This document shows, in pieces, positions 53,779-62,630 of a DNA stretch of 64,000 nt; the first letter of the stretch is position 1, and each line of letters begins with the position of its first letter. The notes below the pieces were generated by a model. That model searched no databases, had not been told where the DNA came from, and worked only from the letters and a program-made list of their open reading frames with translations. Made by a program: the position numbers and the translations under genes. The stretch lies in contig CALURV010000024.1 of the NCBI GenBank assembly GCA_944323285.1, forward strand, positions 215,483 through 279,482, read 5' to 3'. The DNA comes from Candidatus Gastranaerophilales bacterium. GTDB taxonomy: Bacteria > Cyanobacteriota > Vampirovibrionia > Gastranaerophilales > Gastranaerophilaceae.

Positions 53779-54099
53779 TTAGTTATTTACTCTTTTTTCT
53801 TCTTTTTTTATAAACTCACACATTTCTTCCAGTCTTGTATCTTCCATTGCTTTTATCAATTCATCAACGTTTTTAAATTTGCCAATTGCCAAACCGGTTT
53901 CTGCAAGAAGAACACAATCATTACATAATCTGTATTTACCATATTGAATAGACCCTGCTAAAGACTTTGTTTTTCCGCAGCAAGAACATTCAAAAAGTTC
54001 ATCTTCTAATGATGGATCTTCTTCTAAATCATCAAGCTTCATTTGATTTACAACAGCTTGCATATCTTCTATTATCTTTATTTGTTCTTCTTTGTTCAT
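53779..54099 (-). CDS. Small CxxC zinc-ribbon-like protein
   Basis: A 106-residue acidic protein. Two CxxC pairs (FECSCCGKTKS and RLCNDCVLLAET) about 20 residues apart probably bind zinc, flanked by charged helices. The layout resembles the stand-alone ClpX-type zinc finger at 24417. It lies between the glycosyltransferases and the matrixin gene with gaps of 13 and 1 nt, so all four share an operon. Function unknown. Confidence 0.6.
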   Translation of the reverse strand: MNKEEQIKIIEDMQAVVNQMKLDDLEEDPSLEDELFECSCCGKTKSLAGSIQYGKYRLCNDCVLLAETGLAIGKFKNVDELIKAMEDTRLEEMCEFIKKEEKRVNN

Positions 54100-54112
54100 T
54101 TTTATTCCTATA

Positions 54113-55819
54113 TTATTTATTTTTACCCTTTAACTTATATATTTTATCATATTCTGATGAAACATCTTCCTCAATTATATAATTTTCATTTATAAATTTT
54201 TGTATTTTATTTCCATATGTATTTGCAAAAGATGCTGTATTATACCAATTATACTTATTATTAAAAACTATAATATAGTCTGGTGATTTTTTTTGTAAAT
54301 TATTTATTATTGAATTTTGAGAAAATATTTCTACATTTGGAGGTATTAAATAATAATATAAATTATCCGATTTTCTTTGAGTAAGATAGTTTAAAATAAC
54401 ACCCTCCGGTAAAACCAGTACTGTATCATTTTGAGATGTCTTTTCTTTTATATATAAAATAATTTTGTTATATCGCTCTGAAAAATAGCTATTATTTGTA
54501 TATATAGTTTCCCCGTTCAATGTTCTAATTTTATTTTCTTTATATTTCACTGCCTGAATAATGTCCATATTCATATATAGATAAATAAATGAACAAATTA
54601 CGAAAAGTAAAGAAATATACACTTCTTTTTTATCTTTAATTGAATATATTAAAGTAACAATTATCACTATAAACAGCGGTAGAAAGAATGTACCATATAA
54701 TTCAAGTGCAATTGAACCTATTACCTTTATTGATGATAATAAAGCACTAATACACAAAATAGAGAACAGTATATTTTTTTTCTTTAAACTCAATACAAAT
54801 ATTAAAACAGATAAATAGCCCATAAAAACAAAATGCATTGAAATATTAACAAAGAAAATATTTTTCAAAATATTTACAAGTATAAAAAGAAACACTGAAA
54901 CAATTATAATTTGTATTTTAAAATCAACTTTTTTTAAGTATTTAAAAACACTATATGGAATAATAAAAAATACAGCTGTTAATATCACTGTTTCAATAAA
55001 ACAATACAATGCTCTTAATATAGAAGAAACTGAAGGAATAAAGCCTGTATAAGAATAAAAATAGTTAATACTGTTTGAATTAGAAAGTTCTAACATATAT
55101 TTTGCGGACATAAATATATCTTCTAAAGAAACTCCTTGGATAAATAGCAATAAAAGAGAAATTAAAGGAACAATTAAAAAAGTTACTACTGAAATTAAAC
55201 ATTGCTTAAACGGTAATTTCTTATATATCGCAATGGCAAAAATAACAAATAGAAATAAGCTATATTCATACTTAGATGCGAAGGATATTCCCATAAAGAA
55301 GCAAGACAATAAAAAGTATTTAAAATTTTCATTTTTTAAATAAAGAAGCAACATTAAAAAAGACCATAAAAATGCGCACATTGCATATAACAATGAATAC
55401 GAATAAGGCACTATATAATTTGAAATACTCTGATAAAAAACACAAGAAAACATTGTTAACAATACAGAAAGGAAAGCACATAACCTATTTGTATAATTTT
55501 TAGAAATAAAATATATAGCTACTAATGATAAAAAGGAGGCAATAAATCCCGCAAAATAAAATACTGATAATTTATCAGAAAAAATCTTTAATAAAAATGC
55601 ATTTATTTGATATCCAAAAGGGAAATAAACATTAAAAATATCTTTATATAAAATTTGACCTTCATTCATTTGCCAAGGTATATAAAATTCTCTGCCGATG
55701 TCTGAATATACAGAAGTAATATGACCATAAGTAAAAATAAAGCCAAAAATTAATAGGAATAGAATTAAAAAAATATTTATTATATCAAATTTACTCTTTA
55801 TCATTATTTTTTCTTTCAT
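54113..55819 (-). CDS. Multi-pass membrane glycosyltransferase (ArnT/PMT-like), paralog 2
   Basis: A 568-residue membrane protein with about eleven helices. After the first helix comes a periplasmic loop with SDIGREFYIPWQMNEG and YKDIFNVYFPFGYQ, the acidic first loop typical of the GT-C fold (ArnT, PMT, Dolichyl-P-mannose type). The C-terminal soluble part has VLVLPEGVILNYL and YYYLIPPN. It is clearly paralogous to the next gene, which it overlaps by 29 nt. Such enzymes transfer a sugar from a polyprenyl phosphate to lipid A, protein or a glycan. Acceptor unknown. Confidence 0.75.
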   Translation of the reverse strand: MKEKIMIKSKFDIINIFLILFLLIFGFIFTYGHITSVYSDIGREFYIPWQMNEGQILYKDIFNVYFPFGYQINAFLLKIFSDKLSVFYFAGFIASFLSLVAIYFISKNYTNRLCAFLSVLLTMFSCVFYQSISNYIVPYSYSLLYAMCAFLWSFLMLLLYLKNENFKYFLLSCFFMGISFASKYEYSLFLFVIFAIAIYKKLPFKQCLISVVTFLIVPLISLLLLFIQGVSLEDIFMSAKYMLELSNSNSINYFYSYTGFIPSVSSILRALYCFIETVILTAVFFIIPYSVFKYLKKVDFKIQIIIVSVFLFILVNILKNIFFVNISMHFVFMGYLSVLIFVLSLKKKNILFSILCISALLSSIKVIGSIALELYGTFFLPLFIVIIVTLIYSIKDKKEVYISLLFVICSFIYLYMNMDIIQAVKYKENKIRTLNGETIYTNNSYFSERYNKIILYIKEKTSQNDTVLVLPEGVILNYLTQRKSDNLYYYLIPPNVEIFSQNSIINNLQKKSPDYIIVFNNKYNWYNTASFANTYGNKIQKFINENYIIEEDVSSEYDKIYKLKGKNK

Positions 55820-57614
55820 AAACTGCTATCCAAAAATCGTTACCAAATACTATCGGTTTTTTATAATACTTAGGAATAATATTGCAAATTTTAAGTCCAA
55901 AACTTTCACAGAAAAATGTTTCTTTAAAATTAATATAAGACATTGGTTGAATTACAATATAGTCGGGCAAATCTTTTTCTAAATCTTTAACTATATTATC
56001 TTCTCCAAATATTTCAATATTAGGAGGAATTAAATAATAATATTTATTATTTGACATTCTATCTGTAAGAAAATTTATAGCAGCTCCTTCCGGGAGAACA
56101 AGTATAATATCATCTTTTTTTGTATTATTTTTTATATAATTTACAGCATCATAAATAGGTTCAATTTGTTCTAGACCCGGAGTCAAAGGACCTTTGTCCA
56201 CTTTTACCGAACAAAAACCATACACTATTTTTAATTTTTCAATATTTGATAAATAATAAATAATTCCTGTACAAAAAATAAGCATAATTAATATTTGTAT
56301 ATAAATAAGCTTTTTTATTTCCATTATTTTTAATGTTTCAATTCTGTAAATATAAAAATATAAAATACAGCAAATAAATAATAATGGAAAATAATAAGTG
56401 CCATAAGAGTTAAAACTTATATTGAATATACATTTTAAAGAACATAAAATTACGGATACAAATAGCGTAAAAAACATAATATCTTGAATACAGAAAGTTT
56501 TTTCCTTATGTTTTTTTATAAGTTTAATACATAAAACAGAAAATAAAATTAAAGCAAAAACTCCAATCCAATTAAAATAAAAAGCATTACTAATAATAAG
56601 GCTTTTTACAACAATATAAATAAAAAAATACAATAATAATAAAAATAAGATAATTAATAAAAATCTAATAATATAATTAACTTTTAAAAATAACTTATAA
56701 GATTTTATAAATAAAAAACAATATAAAGATATTACAAAAACAAAAAATATTGTTTTAATAAAATATACTAACAATACTTTAATGGAGGAAATGGTCGGAA
56801 TAAATCCAAGATAAGTATATAAAACTTTTACACTATTTGCCTTTGAAAGCATTATCATATAAATTATTGCTTGTTTTAAATCATAAAAAGAAACCCCTTG
56901 TATAAATAAAGCCGAAAGAGAAATAATTGGAATAATAAGAAAGGAAAGAAAACATAATGCAATTGTTTTGAAGTTTACTTTTTTAAATATTAAAAATAAA
57001 AACAGCACAAGTCCAAAAGGAATAAACTCATACTTAAAACAAATACTCATTCCATAGAAGAAAAAAGATAAATATAAAAATAATTTATTATCACTTTTTA
57101 TATAATATAAAAGACCAATTAATGACCAAACAAAAGAATTTAAAGCATAAACTAAAGAATATGAATAAGGAAAAATATAATTTGTCTGCGTAACCGTATA
57201 TATACACATTGTCATTATAGAAAATAAAATGCAGAAAATTAAAACAGAACTTCTTTTTATAAATAGTTTCAAAATATAAAATAAGCCGAACAAAATAAAA
57301 GTGGAATTTATAAAACCTGCAAAATAAAAAGTTCTTAAATTTTCACCAAATAGTTTTATTAAAAGTGCATTTAATTGATATCCAAACGGTGCATATACAT
57401 TAAAAATATCTTTATAAAGAACATCTCCATTATTCATTGCCATAGGGACATACATTTCTCTTGATGAATCAGAAAAAATCATTGCACTGCTATAGAATAT
57501 AGTAAAAAAGATTATATTTACAGCAAAAACAATTAAAAGTAATTGATAATCTTTTAAAGTAGAGGTAAAAAACTTTTTTTGTAATTTTAATACGTTTAAT
57601 CTTCCTATAAACAT
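55791..57614 (-). CDS. Multi-pass membrane glycosyltransferase (ArnT/PMT-like), paralog 1
   Basis: A 607-residue membrane protein with the same layout as its downstream neighbour: SDSSREMYVPMAMNNG and YKDIFNVYAPFGYQLNAL in the first loop, LVYALNSFVWSLIGLLYY in the middle, ILVLPEGAAINFLTD and KYYYLIPPNIEIF in the C-terminal part. The extensive matching over the whole length indicates tandem duplication. It is first in the four-gene minus-strand operon and divergent from alr. No strong ribosome binding site is seen. Confidence 0.75.
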   Translation of the reverse strand: MFIGRLNVLKLQKKFFTSTLKDYQLLLIVFAVNIIFFTIFYSSAMIFSDSSREMYVPMAMNNGDVLYKDIFNVYAPFGYQLNALLIKLFGENLRTFYFAGFINSTFILFGLFYILKLFIKRSSVLIFCILFSIMTMCIYTVTQTNYIFPYSYSLVYALNSFVWSLIGLLYYIKSDNKLFLYLSFFFYGMSICFKYEFIPFGLVLFLFLIFKKVNFKTIALCFLSFLIIPIISLSALFIQGVSFYDLKQAIIYMIMLSKANSVKVLYTYLGFIPTISSIKVLLVYFIKTIFFVFVISLYCFLFIKSYKLFLKVNYIIRFLLIILFLLLLYFFIYIVVKSLIISNAFYFNWIGVFALILFSVLCIKLIKKHKEKTFCIQDIMFFTLFVSVILCSLKCIFNISFNSYGTYYFPLLFICCILYFYIYRIETLKIMEIKKLIYIQILIMLIFCTGIIYYLSNIEKLKIVYGFCSVKVDKGPLTPGLEQIEPIYDAVNYIKNNTKKDDIILVLPEGAAINFLTDRMSNNKYYYLIPPNIEIFGEDNIVKDLEKDLPDYIVIQPMSYINFKETFFCESFGLKICNIIPKYYKKPIVFGNDFWIAVYERKNNDKE

Positions 57615-57675
57615 TTTTTACTTTCTTTTATGATAAAGTGTATCATGTTTATAGTTTTTAGCCTAAAATGTAAAT

Positions 57676-58812
57676 ATGAAATTTCAAAGATTATCAAATA
57701 TAAATACCAAAAGAGATGCGTGGGTAGAAATAAACCTGGACGCAATAGAAAATAATATTCTTGAATTAAAAAAATTAGTCAGAAAAGATTCAAAAATATT
57801 AGCTGTAGTAAAAGCCGATGCTTATGGACATGGAAGTTCAATGATAGCCCCTACTCTTTTAGCATCAGGTGTTGATTATCTGGGTGTAGCTTCTATTGAT
57901 GAAGGAATGGAATTAAGAAACAATAAGTTCACTTGTCCTATTTTAGTTCTGGGGGCAGCTCCCGTTTGGGCTTTTGATTATGCAGCGAAAAATAATATTT
58001 CATTATCAATGTTTTTAGAAAACCATATTGAAGCAGCAGAACTTACCTTCAATAAAACAGGAATAAAAACAAAAGCACATATAAAACTTGATACAGGAAT
58101 GAATAGGATAGGTGTTGAAAAAGAAGATGCTGTTGAATTTATAAAAAAAGTACAAAATAATAAAGCAATAGATCTTCAAGGTATATTCACGCACTTTGCT
58201 TGTGCTGAAATAGAATCTAAGACACAAGAACAATTACAAATTTGGAATGATATAATAAGCCAAATAAACACAAAAGGATTATTACTGCATTGTTTTAATA
58301 CTGCAGCAACAATAGCGGGTTATGAAGAAAAAAATTATAATATGGTAAGATTGGGTCTTGCATTGTATGGATTAATTCCTGATTTACCTGATTTTGCGAA
58401 AACAATACCAAATTTAACACCTGCAATGAGCTTAAAAGGGAGAATTATAAATATACATACCGCACATAAAAATTCTGGGGTAAGTTACTCTCATACATAC
58501 ACAACAGAAAAAGAAACAACAATAGCAACAATACCTATAGGATACGCTGATGGTGTTGATAGAAGACTATCAAATAAAATATACGGAATAATTAATGGGC
58601 AAAAAGTTCCACAAATAGGAAACATAACAATGGATCAAATGATGTTTGATATTACAGGTATAGAAGTAAACGAAGGTGATATTATAACTCTCATTGGTAC
58701 AGATAAAAATGAAACCATCTCTATTAATGAATGGGCAGAAAAACTTGGAACAATTAATTATGAACTTATATGCAGGCTAAAAGCAAGATTATCAAGGGTT
58801 TATACACGTTAA
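57676..58812 (+). CDS. alr: Alanine racemase
   Basis: A 378-residue PLP enzyme that makes D-alanine for peptidoglycan. The Schiff-base lysine lies in LAVVKADAYGHG; IKLDTGMNRIGV, FTHFACAE and the catalytic-tyrosine region NSGVSYSHTYTTE are present, as is ATIPIGYADGVDR, followed by MDQMMFDITG. Length is standard. It is convergent with the TolC-like gene (2-nt gap) and has no clear operon partner. Confidence 0.95.
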   Translation: MKFQRLSNINTKRDAWVEINLDAIENNILELKKLVRKDSKILAVVKADAYGHGSSMIAPTLLASGVDYLGVASIDEGMELRNNKFTCPILVLGAAPVWAFDYAAKNNISLSMFLENHIEAAELTFNKTGIKTKAHIKLDTGMNRIGVEKEDAVEFIKKVQNNKAIDLQGIFTHFACAEIESKTQEQLQIWNDIISQINTKGLLLHCFNTAATIAGYEEKNYNMVRLGLALYGLIPDLPDFAKTIPNLTPAMSLKGRIINIHTAHKNSGVSYSHTYTTEKETTIATIPIGYADGVDRRLSNKIYGIINGQKVPQIGNITMDQMMFDITGIEVNEGDIITLIGTDKNETISINEWAEKLGTINYELICRLKARLSRVYTR

Positions 58813-58814
58813 AA

Positions 58815-60107
58815 TTATACATCTTCTGGAGCTACAGTAAATTGTTCATTATTAACTTCACGAATAAAAGCATTCCAAGCATTATAATAATCTGCAAGAG
58901 CATAAGTATGGGCTACAGTAATCATTCTATAAGATTCTTCCATTGTAACAAGTGTAGTTAAATCAGTATCGCCTTCTTTATAACTTTTTCTTGATTCTGT
59001 AATCAATTCTTTTGAATTAGAAAGCAATTGTTCATTATAAGTTCTAAGATTTAATTGAGCTGTTAAAAATTTTTCATAAGCTTTTCTTAAATCATTCATA
59101 GCTTTATTTTCAACAGATGCATAGTTTAGATGAGCTTGCTCTAATTTAATTTTAGCATTTTTAATTTCAGGTGAATAATTATATAAAAGAGGAATATTAA
59201 CTAAACTAACCCCTAAATAAGCACCATTTTTAAATATAGGTTCTCCTGACTGACCCGGATTTTGATAACTATAGCCTGCAGAAACCTCAAAATCAGGAAC
59301 CTTTTGCCTTAAAACAACTAAAAGATTTTTTTCAGCAACTTCTATTTCTTGAAGTGCAATTTTTATATCATACCTGTTGTTTATAGCATCATTTGATATA
59401 GATTCAAAATCAGGCATTTTGGCATCAGGTTTAGGAATTAATAGAGGTTTATATTCTTTAGTAAAACTATCTTCTACTGTATCATAAAAACCATCAGGAG
59501 AATTAATAACTCTATTAAAATCATATAAGGCTGTTTTAACTTCATACTCTGCAGAATTTACTTCTGTAATAATTTGATTTAATAATAATTGAGCTTGAAG
59601 AACATCTATTTTATCTACTTTGCCGCCTTCATGTTTATATTTAGCCTGTTCAAGCAACTTTGTTAATAACTCTTCTTGTTCTCTCATAGTAGTACGAACA
59701 GACTTTTTAGCCAAAAGATTTGTATAAGCCTCTCGAACATCCATCCTTAAATCAAACTCAAGATATTCAACATTTCTAATTGAAAGATTATGATCTGATT
59801 TTGCTAAACTTTTTCTAACGCCTCTTTTCCCTATCTCAACTGTTTGAGATACGCCCACTTGTTGCGGATTACCTTTTCCTGCCTGACCAAAATTATAAAA
59901 GACACCAACACCGGGATTTTGAAGTCTATCAGCAGTCTTTATATTATTTTCTGCAATATTAATATTTAACCTGGATGATTGAATATCAAGATTATTTTTT
60001 TCAGCAATAGAAACAGCCTCATTTATAGAAACCTTAGTTGTATCAACTATAGCAAAACATACAGGTGCACATATTAATAAAACTATAATGGTAATAATCT
60101 TTTTCAA
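58815..60107 (-). CDS. TolC-family outer-membrane efflux protein
   Basis: A 430-residue exported protein. The signal peptide is MKKIITIIVLLICAPVCFA. Two OEP repeats follow with long helices: VSINEAVSIAEKNNLDI ... RLQNPGVGVFYNFGQ, and the second with YDIKIALQEIEVAEK ... FEVSAGYSYQNPG. TolC-type trimers form channels that connect to inner-membrane pumps. The pump and adaptor are not in the window. The pattern (VGVSQTVEIGKRGVRK) resembles the CusC/metal-RND outer component subgroup, though this is weak evidence for substrate. Confidence 0.88.
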   Translation of the reverse strand: MKKIITIIVLLICAPVCFAIVDTTKVSINEAVSIAEKNNLDIQSSRLNINIAENNIKTADRLQNPGVGVFYNFGQAGKGNPQQVGVSQTVEIGKRGVRKSLAKSDHNLSIRNVEYLEFDLRMDVREAYTNLLAKKSVRTTMREQEELLTKLLEQAKYKHEGGKVDKIDVLQAQLLLNQIITEVNSAEYEVKTALYDFNRVINSPDGFYDTVEDSFTKEYKPLLIPKPDAKMPDFESISNDAINNRYDIKIALQEIEVAEKNLLVVLRQKVPDFEVSAGYSYQNPGQSGEPIFKNGAYLGVSLVNIPLLYNYSPEIKNAKIKLEQAHLNYASVENKAMNDLRKAYEKFLTAQLNLRTYNEQLLSNSKELITESRKSYKEGDTDLTTLVTMEESYRMITVAHTYALADYYNAWNAFIREVNNEQFTVAPEDV

Positions 60108-60216
60108 CTTATCGCTCCGGCTTTTTTTTATTATAAATCAAAAAAAAATATATGTAATTAGTCCGAGAAAATTAATGCAGACTTACAGATTCATAAAAAA
60201 TTTTTTCTTAGGCATA

Positions 60217-60398
60217 ATTTAATCTAGTATCGAACTTTGTTACTGAGTCATCCTCTCAAACAAAGTACTTACCTTTAAAAACGCCACTCACCTTCGTTTC
60301 ACTACGGATACAAGCTCACTTAAAAACAAAGTTTTTGGTTCGTTTTGTAAAAAAATTCACTCACACTTTCAGCTTATCGTGAATTTTTTCTCGGACAC
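60217..60398 (-). repeat. Dispersed hairpin repeat, long subtype, copy D
   Basis: About 182 bp, matching copy A along its full length in reverse orientation. On the minus strand it runs GTGTCCGAG, the AAAAAATTCAC/GTGAATTTTTT hairpin, the middle block containing GAGCTTGTATCCGTAGTGA-like sequence, GTGGCGTTTTTAAAGG, a hairpin around GAGAGGATGACTC, and CTAGATTAAA. Just left of it, 60160-60215 holds GTCCGAGAAAA and a TTTTTTCTTAGG arm, apparently a degenerate extra copy of the opening hairpin. Confidence 0.85.
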
Positions 60399-60687
60399 TA
60401 TATATAATTATTTATGAAAAACAAAATAACTTAAAACTTAATAATATTAATGCTTTTTAAAATATTAAAAAAATTTTTGGAGTAAAAAATAACTAATTTT
60501 TATAAAAAATTAAAAAAATCAAACTTTTTTTGTTAATATTTTAATTTTTTATGGTCATTTTTAAGAAAAACAAAGAAATATTTAGTGATTTTTTCATTTT
60601 TATGTATTATTTTTGTCTTTCTTTTAAATTTTAGCTAGACAAATGACAAAAAAAAGTATAAAATAATAATATGGAAAGCGAGGTGTT
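60399..60687 (+). promoter_or_regulatory. Very AT-rich non-coding stretch upstream of a hypothetical gene
   Basis: About 290 nt with almost no G or C and many T- and A-tracts. No gene is seen. Near the right end TAGACA (60634-60639) and TATAAAATAAT (from about 60656) could form a promoter about 25 nt before the ATG at 60688, with a GCGAGGTG site just ahead of the start. A-tract phasing might give curved DNA. The promoter call is tentative. Confidence 0.35.
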
Positions 60688-61101
60688 ATGAAGGTCTCTG
60701 CAGTCGGCTTTTTATTTCAAGATGTAATAAAAGGCAAAAAACCATTACGTGGTAAAAATTATACCTGTATAATTCACAAAATAAATCAAGATGGCGGATA
60801 CAACCGCAATTTAATCAGCTCTCCTATAATAAAAATAAATAAGTTGGATATCGTTTCCCCTGATACAGCAAAAGCTGACATATTGTCAAGTCTATTAAGA
60901 TTGGAGTCAAAGAATAGATCAAGTAAGTTTAAAGGGGCTACTATAAAAGACGGTATCAAAGAAACAGAAATTCATTCTATTTTATCAGATAAGTTATTCG
61001 CAGTAAGAACAAGAGATGAACTTGGAAAAAATCATTTTTCAATAATGGGTAAAAATGGAACCAAAGATTTATTATCTAAGAATTTATACATTACAGCCTA
61101 A
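60688..61101 (+). CDS. Hypothetical 137-aa protein with MKVS start
   Basis: A 137-residue basic protein with no recognised domain. It begins MKVSAVGFLFQDVIKGKKP, recalling the MKIS starts at 51729 and 51575. No membrane segment or cysteine cluster is seen. A GAGG site lies 5 nt upstream. It ends in a long hairpin and is convergent with the CcdA gene. Function unknown. Confidence 0.6.
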   Translation: MKVSAVGFLFQDVIKGKKPLRGKNYTCIIHKINQDGGYNRNLISSPIIKINKLDIVSPDTAKADILSSLLRLESKNRSSKFKGATIKDGIKETEIHSILSDKLFAVRTRDELGKNHFSIMGKNGTKDLLSKNLYITA

Positions 61102-61129
61102 TATTATGTGATATTCTCACATAATATTA
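61099..61129. terminator. Perfect 13-bp hairpin across two convergent gene ends
   Basis: TAATATTATGTGA (61099-61111) pairs perfectly with TCACATAATATTA (61117-61129) around a 5-nt loop. It overlaps the stop codons of both the hypothetical gene and the CcdA gene. Flanking T-runs are weak, so termination is likely but not certain. Confidence 0.5.
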
Positions 61130-61830
61130 GAAAAAATAATATAGAATATATAAAACCCGGCTAATATTAATAACAATCCGCTAAATTTTATTAGTATTGA
61201 TGAAAATTTAGCAAAAAATTCAGAATGTTTTAATATAGAAGTAAACATAGCAAATATAATTATTATTACACATTGGCCTAATGCAAATGAAAACAAAAGT
61301 ATAATTGAGAAAATAATACTGCTTGAAATAGTCGCAATTGCCATAATACTAGCAAGAATTGGAGAAGAACAAGGGCTTGCAGCTAAAGCAAAAAATATAC
61401 CTACTAAAAATGGAAAGACAAATAATCCTCCACTTTTATTCTGAGGCATTTTTTTCACTATAGCCGGGAAATGAATATCCAATATTCCTAAAAGGTTTAA
61501 ACCTAAAACTATAATTATAGATGCAAATAAAAGTATTACAACAGGTGATGCTATTGAAATGAAAGCTCTACCTGAAATGGCACATATTACACCAATAATA
61601 CTTAAAACAAACGATAAACCTAAAGAAAAAGATATCATCTGAATAAATAATTTTTTATTGCTTTCTTTGGAATATCCGCCTACATAACCAATTATTAGAG
61701 GAAGAATTCCTAAACTGCAGGGAGATAATGATGCTAATATTCCTGCAAGAAAAGAGCCTATGAACATTAAAGGAGCAAATAAGCTGTTAGTTTGAGAATA
61801 TGAGGTAATTATTTGTATTATATTATCCAT
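61117..61830 (-). CDS. ccdA: CcdA/DsbD-type transmembrane thiol-electron carrier
   Basis: A 237-residue, six-helix inner-membrane protein. The two redox cysteines sit in ASLSPCSLGILPLIIGYVGG and ALAASPCSSPILASIMA, the proline-flanked pattern of CcdA/DsbD membrane domains. In the family it carries electrons from cytosolic thioredoxin to an extracytoplasmic thioredoxin-like partner. That partner is the adjacent gene, which it overlaps by 8 nt. There is no cytochrome c gene in the window, so a general thiol-reducing role is likelier than cytochrome maturation. Confidence 0.88.
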   Translation of the reverse strand: MDNIIQIITSYSQTNSLFAPLMFIGSFLAGILASLSPCSLGILPLIIGYVGGYSKESNKKLFIQMISFSLGLSFVLSIIGVICAISGRAFISIASPVVILLFASIIIVLGLNLLGILDIHFPAIVKKMPQNKSGGLFVFPFLVGIFFALAASPCSSPILASIMAIATISSSIIFSIILLFSFALGQCVIIIIFAMFTSILKHSEFFAKFSSILIKFSGLLLILAGFYIFYIIFSNIM

Positions 61831-62215
61831 TAATAACTTCCTCTATTTCTGTAATTAACTCTTCTTTAGGAATATATCCTTCTAATCTGTTTACTTCATT
61901 TTCATTTAAGTCAAGAAATACCATTGTAGGAACTAAAACAATATTATATCTTTTAACTAAATCTTTAATTTTTTTATCATTCTCTGTTGCATTTATAGAA
62001 ACGAAATTGATTTTATCATTATAATTACCTTGAATTTCATTTAATATTCCTTTCATTTTTTGGCAATCAATGCACATTGATGAAGAAAATATCATCAAAG
62101 TTGGTAAATCTTTATTTTTAGCTATAGCGCTAATATCCGAATTACCTTTAGTTAAAATAGTATAAACTAAAATAGGTAATATTAATATAATTGCAATTGT
62201 AATTATGTTTTTCAT
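61823..62215 (-). CDS. Membrane-anchored thioredoxin-like protein
   Basis: About 130 residues from the ATG at 62215, which has AAGGAG 8 nt upstream. An N-terminal hydrophobic anchor (MKNIITIAIILILPILVYTIL) is followed by a thioredoxin fold with active site SMCIDC (Cys48, Cys51) and the cis-proline segment LVPTMVFLD. It is the likely electron acceptor of CcdA and would reduce periplasmic disulfides. It opens the two-gene operon. Confidence 0.85.
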   Translation of the reverse strand: MKNIITIAIILILPILVYTILTKGNSDISAIAKNKDLPTLMIFSSSMCIDCQKMKGILNEIQGNYNDKINFVSINATENDKKIKDLVKRYNIVLVPTMVFLDLNENEVNRLEGYIPKEELITEIEEVING

Positions 62216-62285
62216 AAAAATTCTCCTTTTGATAAACACATTACACTAAGCAAGTATAAACTAAATTCTCTATATAGGCATATTA

Positions 62286-62459
62286 TTAAAATAAATCTTC
62301 CGGAAGATATAATTCAAATTTATTCAACCTTTCACGTATTTCATTGTAATTACAAGCATCTAATGATATATTTTGATATTCTCTTACAATATTTATAATG
62401 TCATCTGTATTTAATCTAATACTTCGTCTTCCCTTTAAATTTTCTATAATTTGAGCCAT
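62286..62459 (-). CDS. Small hypothetical protein (57 aa)
   Basis: The ATG at 62459 has an AGAGAGGA site 6 nt upstream, and the frame ends in TAA at 62286-62288. The protein begins MAQIIENLKGRRSIRLN and ends NKFELYLPEDLF; it is charged and helical, with one cysteine (Cys36). It is divergent from the radical SAM gene at 62631 and upstream of the thioredoxin gene on the same strand. No family is recognised. It could be a regulator or partner; nothing in it proves either. Confidence 0.55.
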   Translation of the reverse strand: MAQIIENLKGRRSIRLNTDDIINIVREYQNISLDACNYNEIRERLNKFELYLPEDLF

Positions 62460-62630
62460 AAAATTCCTCTCTTTCTTTATAAAAGATTATTCGAACAATT
62501 TTTTATGAGCTTTAAAAATATCAGACAACCAGAGTATATTTTTCAATTCAGATTATATACAGTTGTCTAATTCAACTTATAAAATATAAATGATAAATAT
62601 TATTCATTGAAGCAAAGAAGAGGGAAAAAA

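Noticed and set aside
54113..57614. Oligosaccharyltransferase (PglB/STT3) identity for the two membrane glycosyltransferases
   Set aside because: No WWDxG motif is visible in the C-terminal part; the general GT-C (ArnT/PMT-like) label is safer.
62286..62459. Radical SAM peptide precursor identity for the 57-aa gene
   Set aside because: It is on the opposite strand, with no leader/core division, and is rich in charged helix-forming residues.
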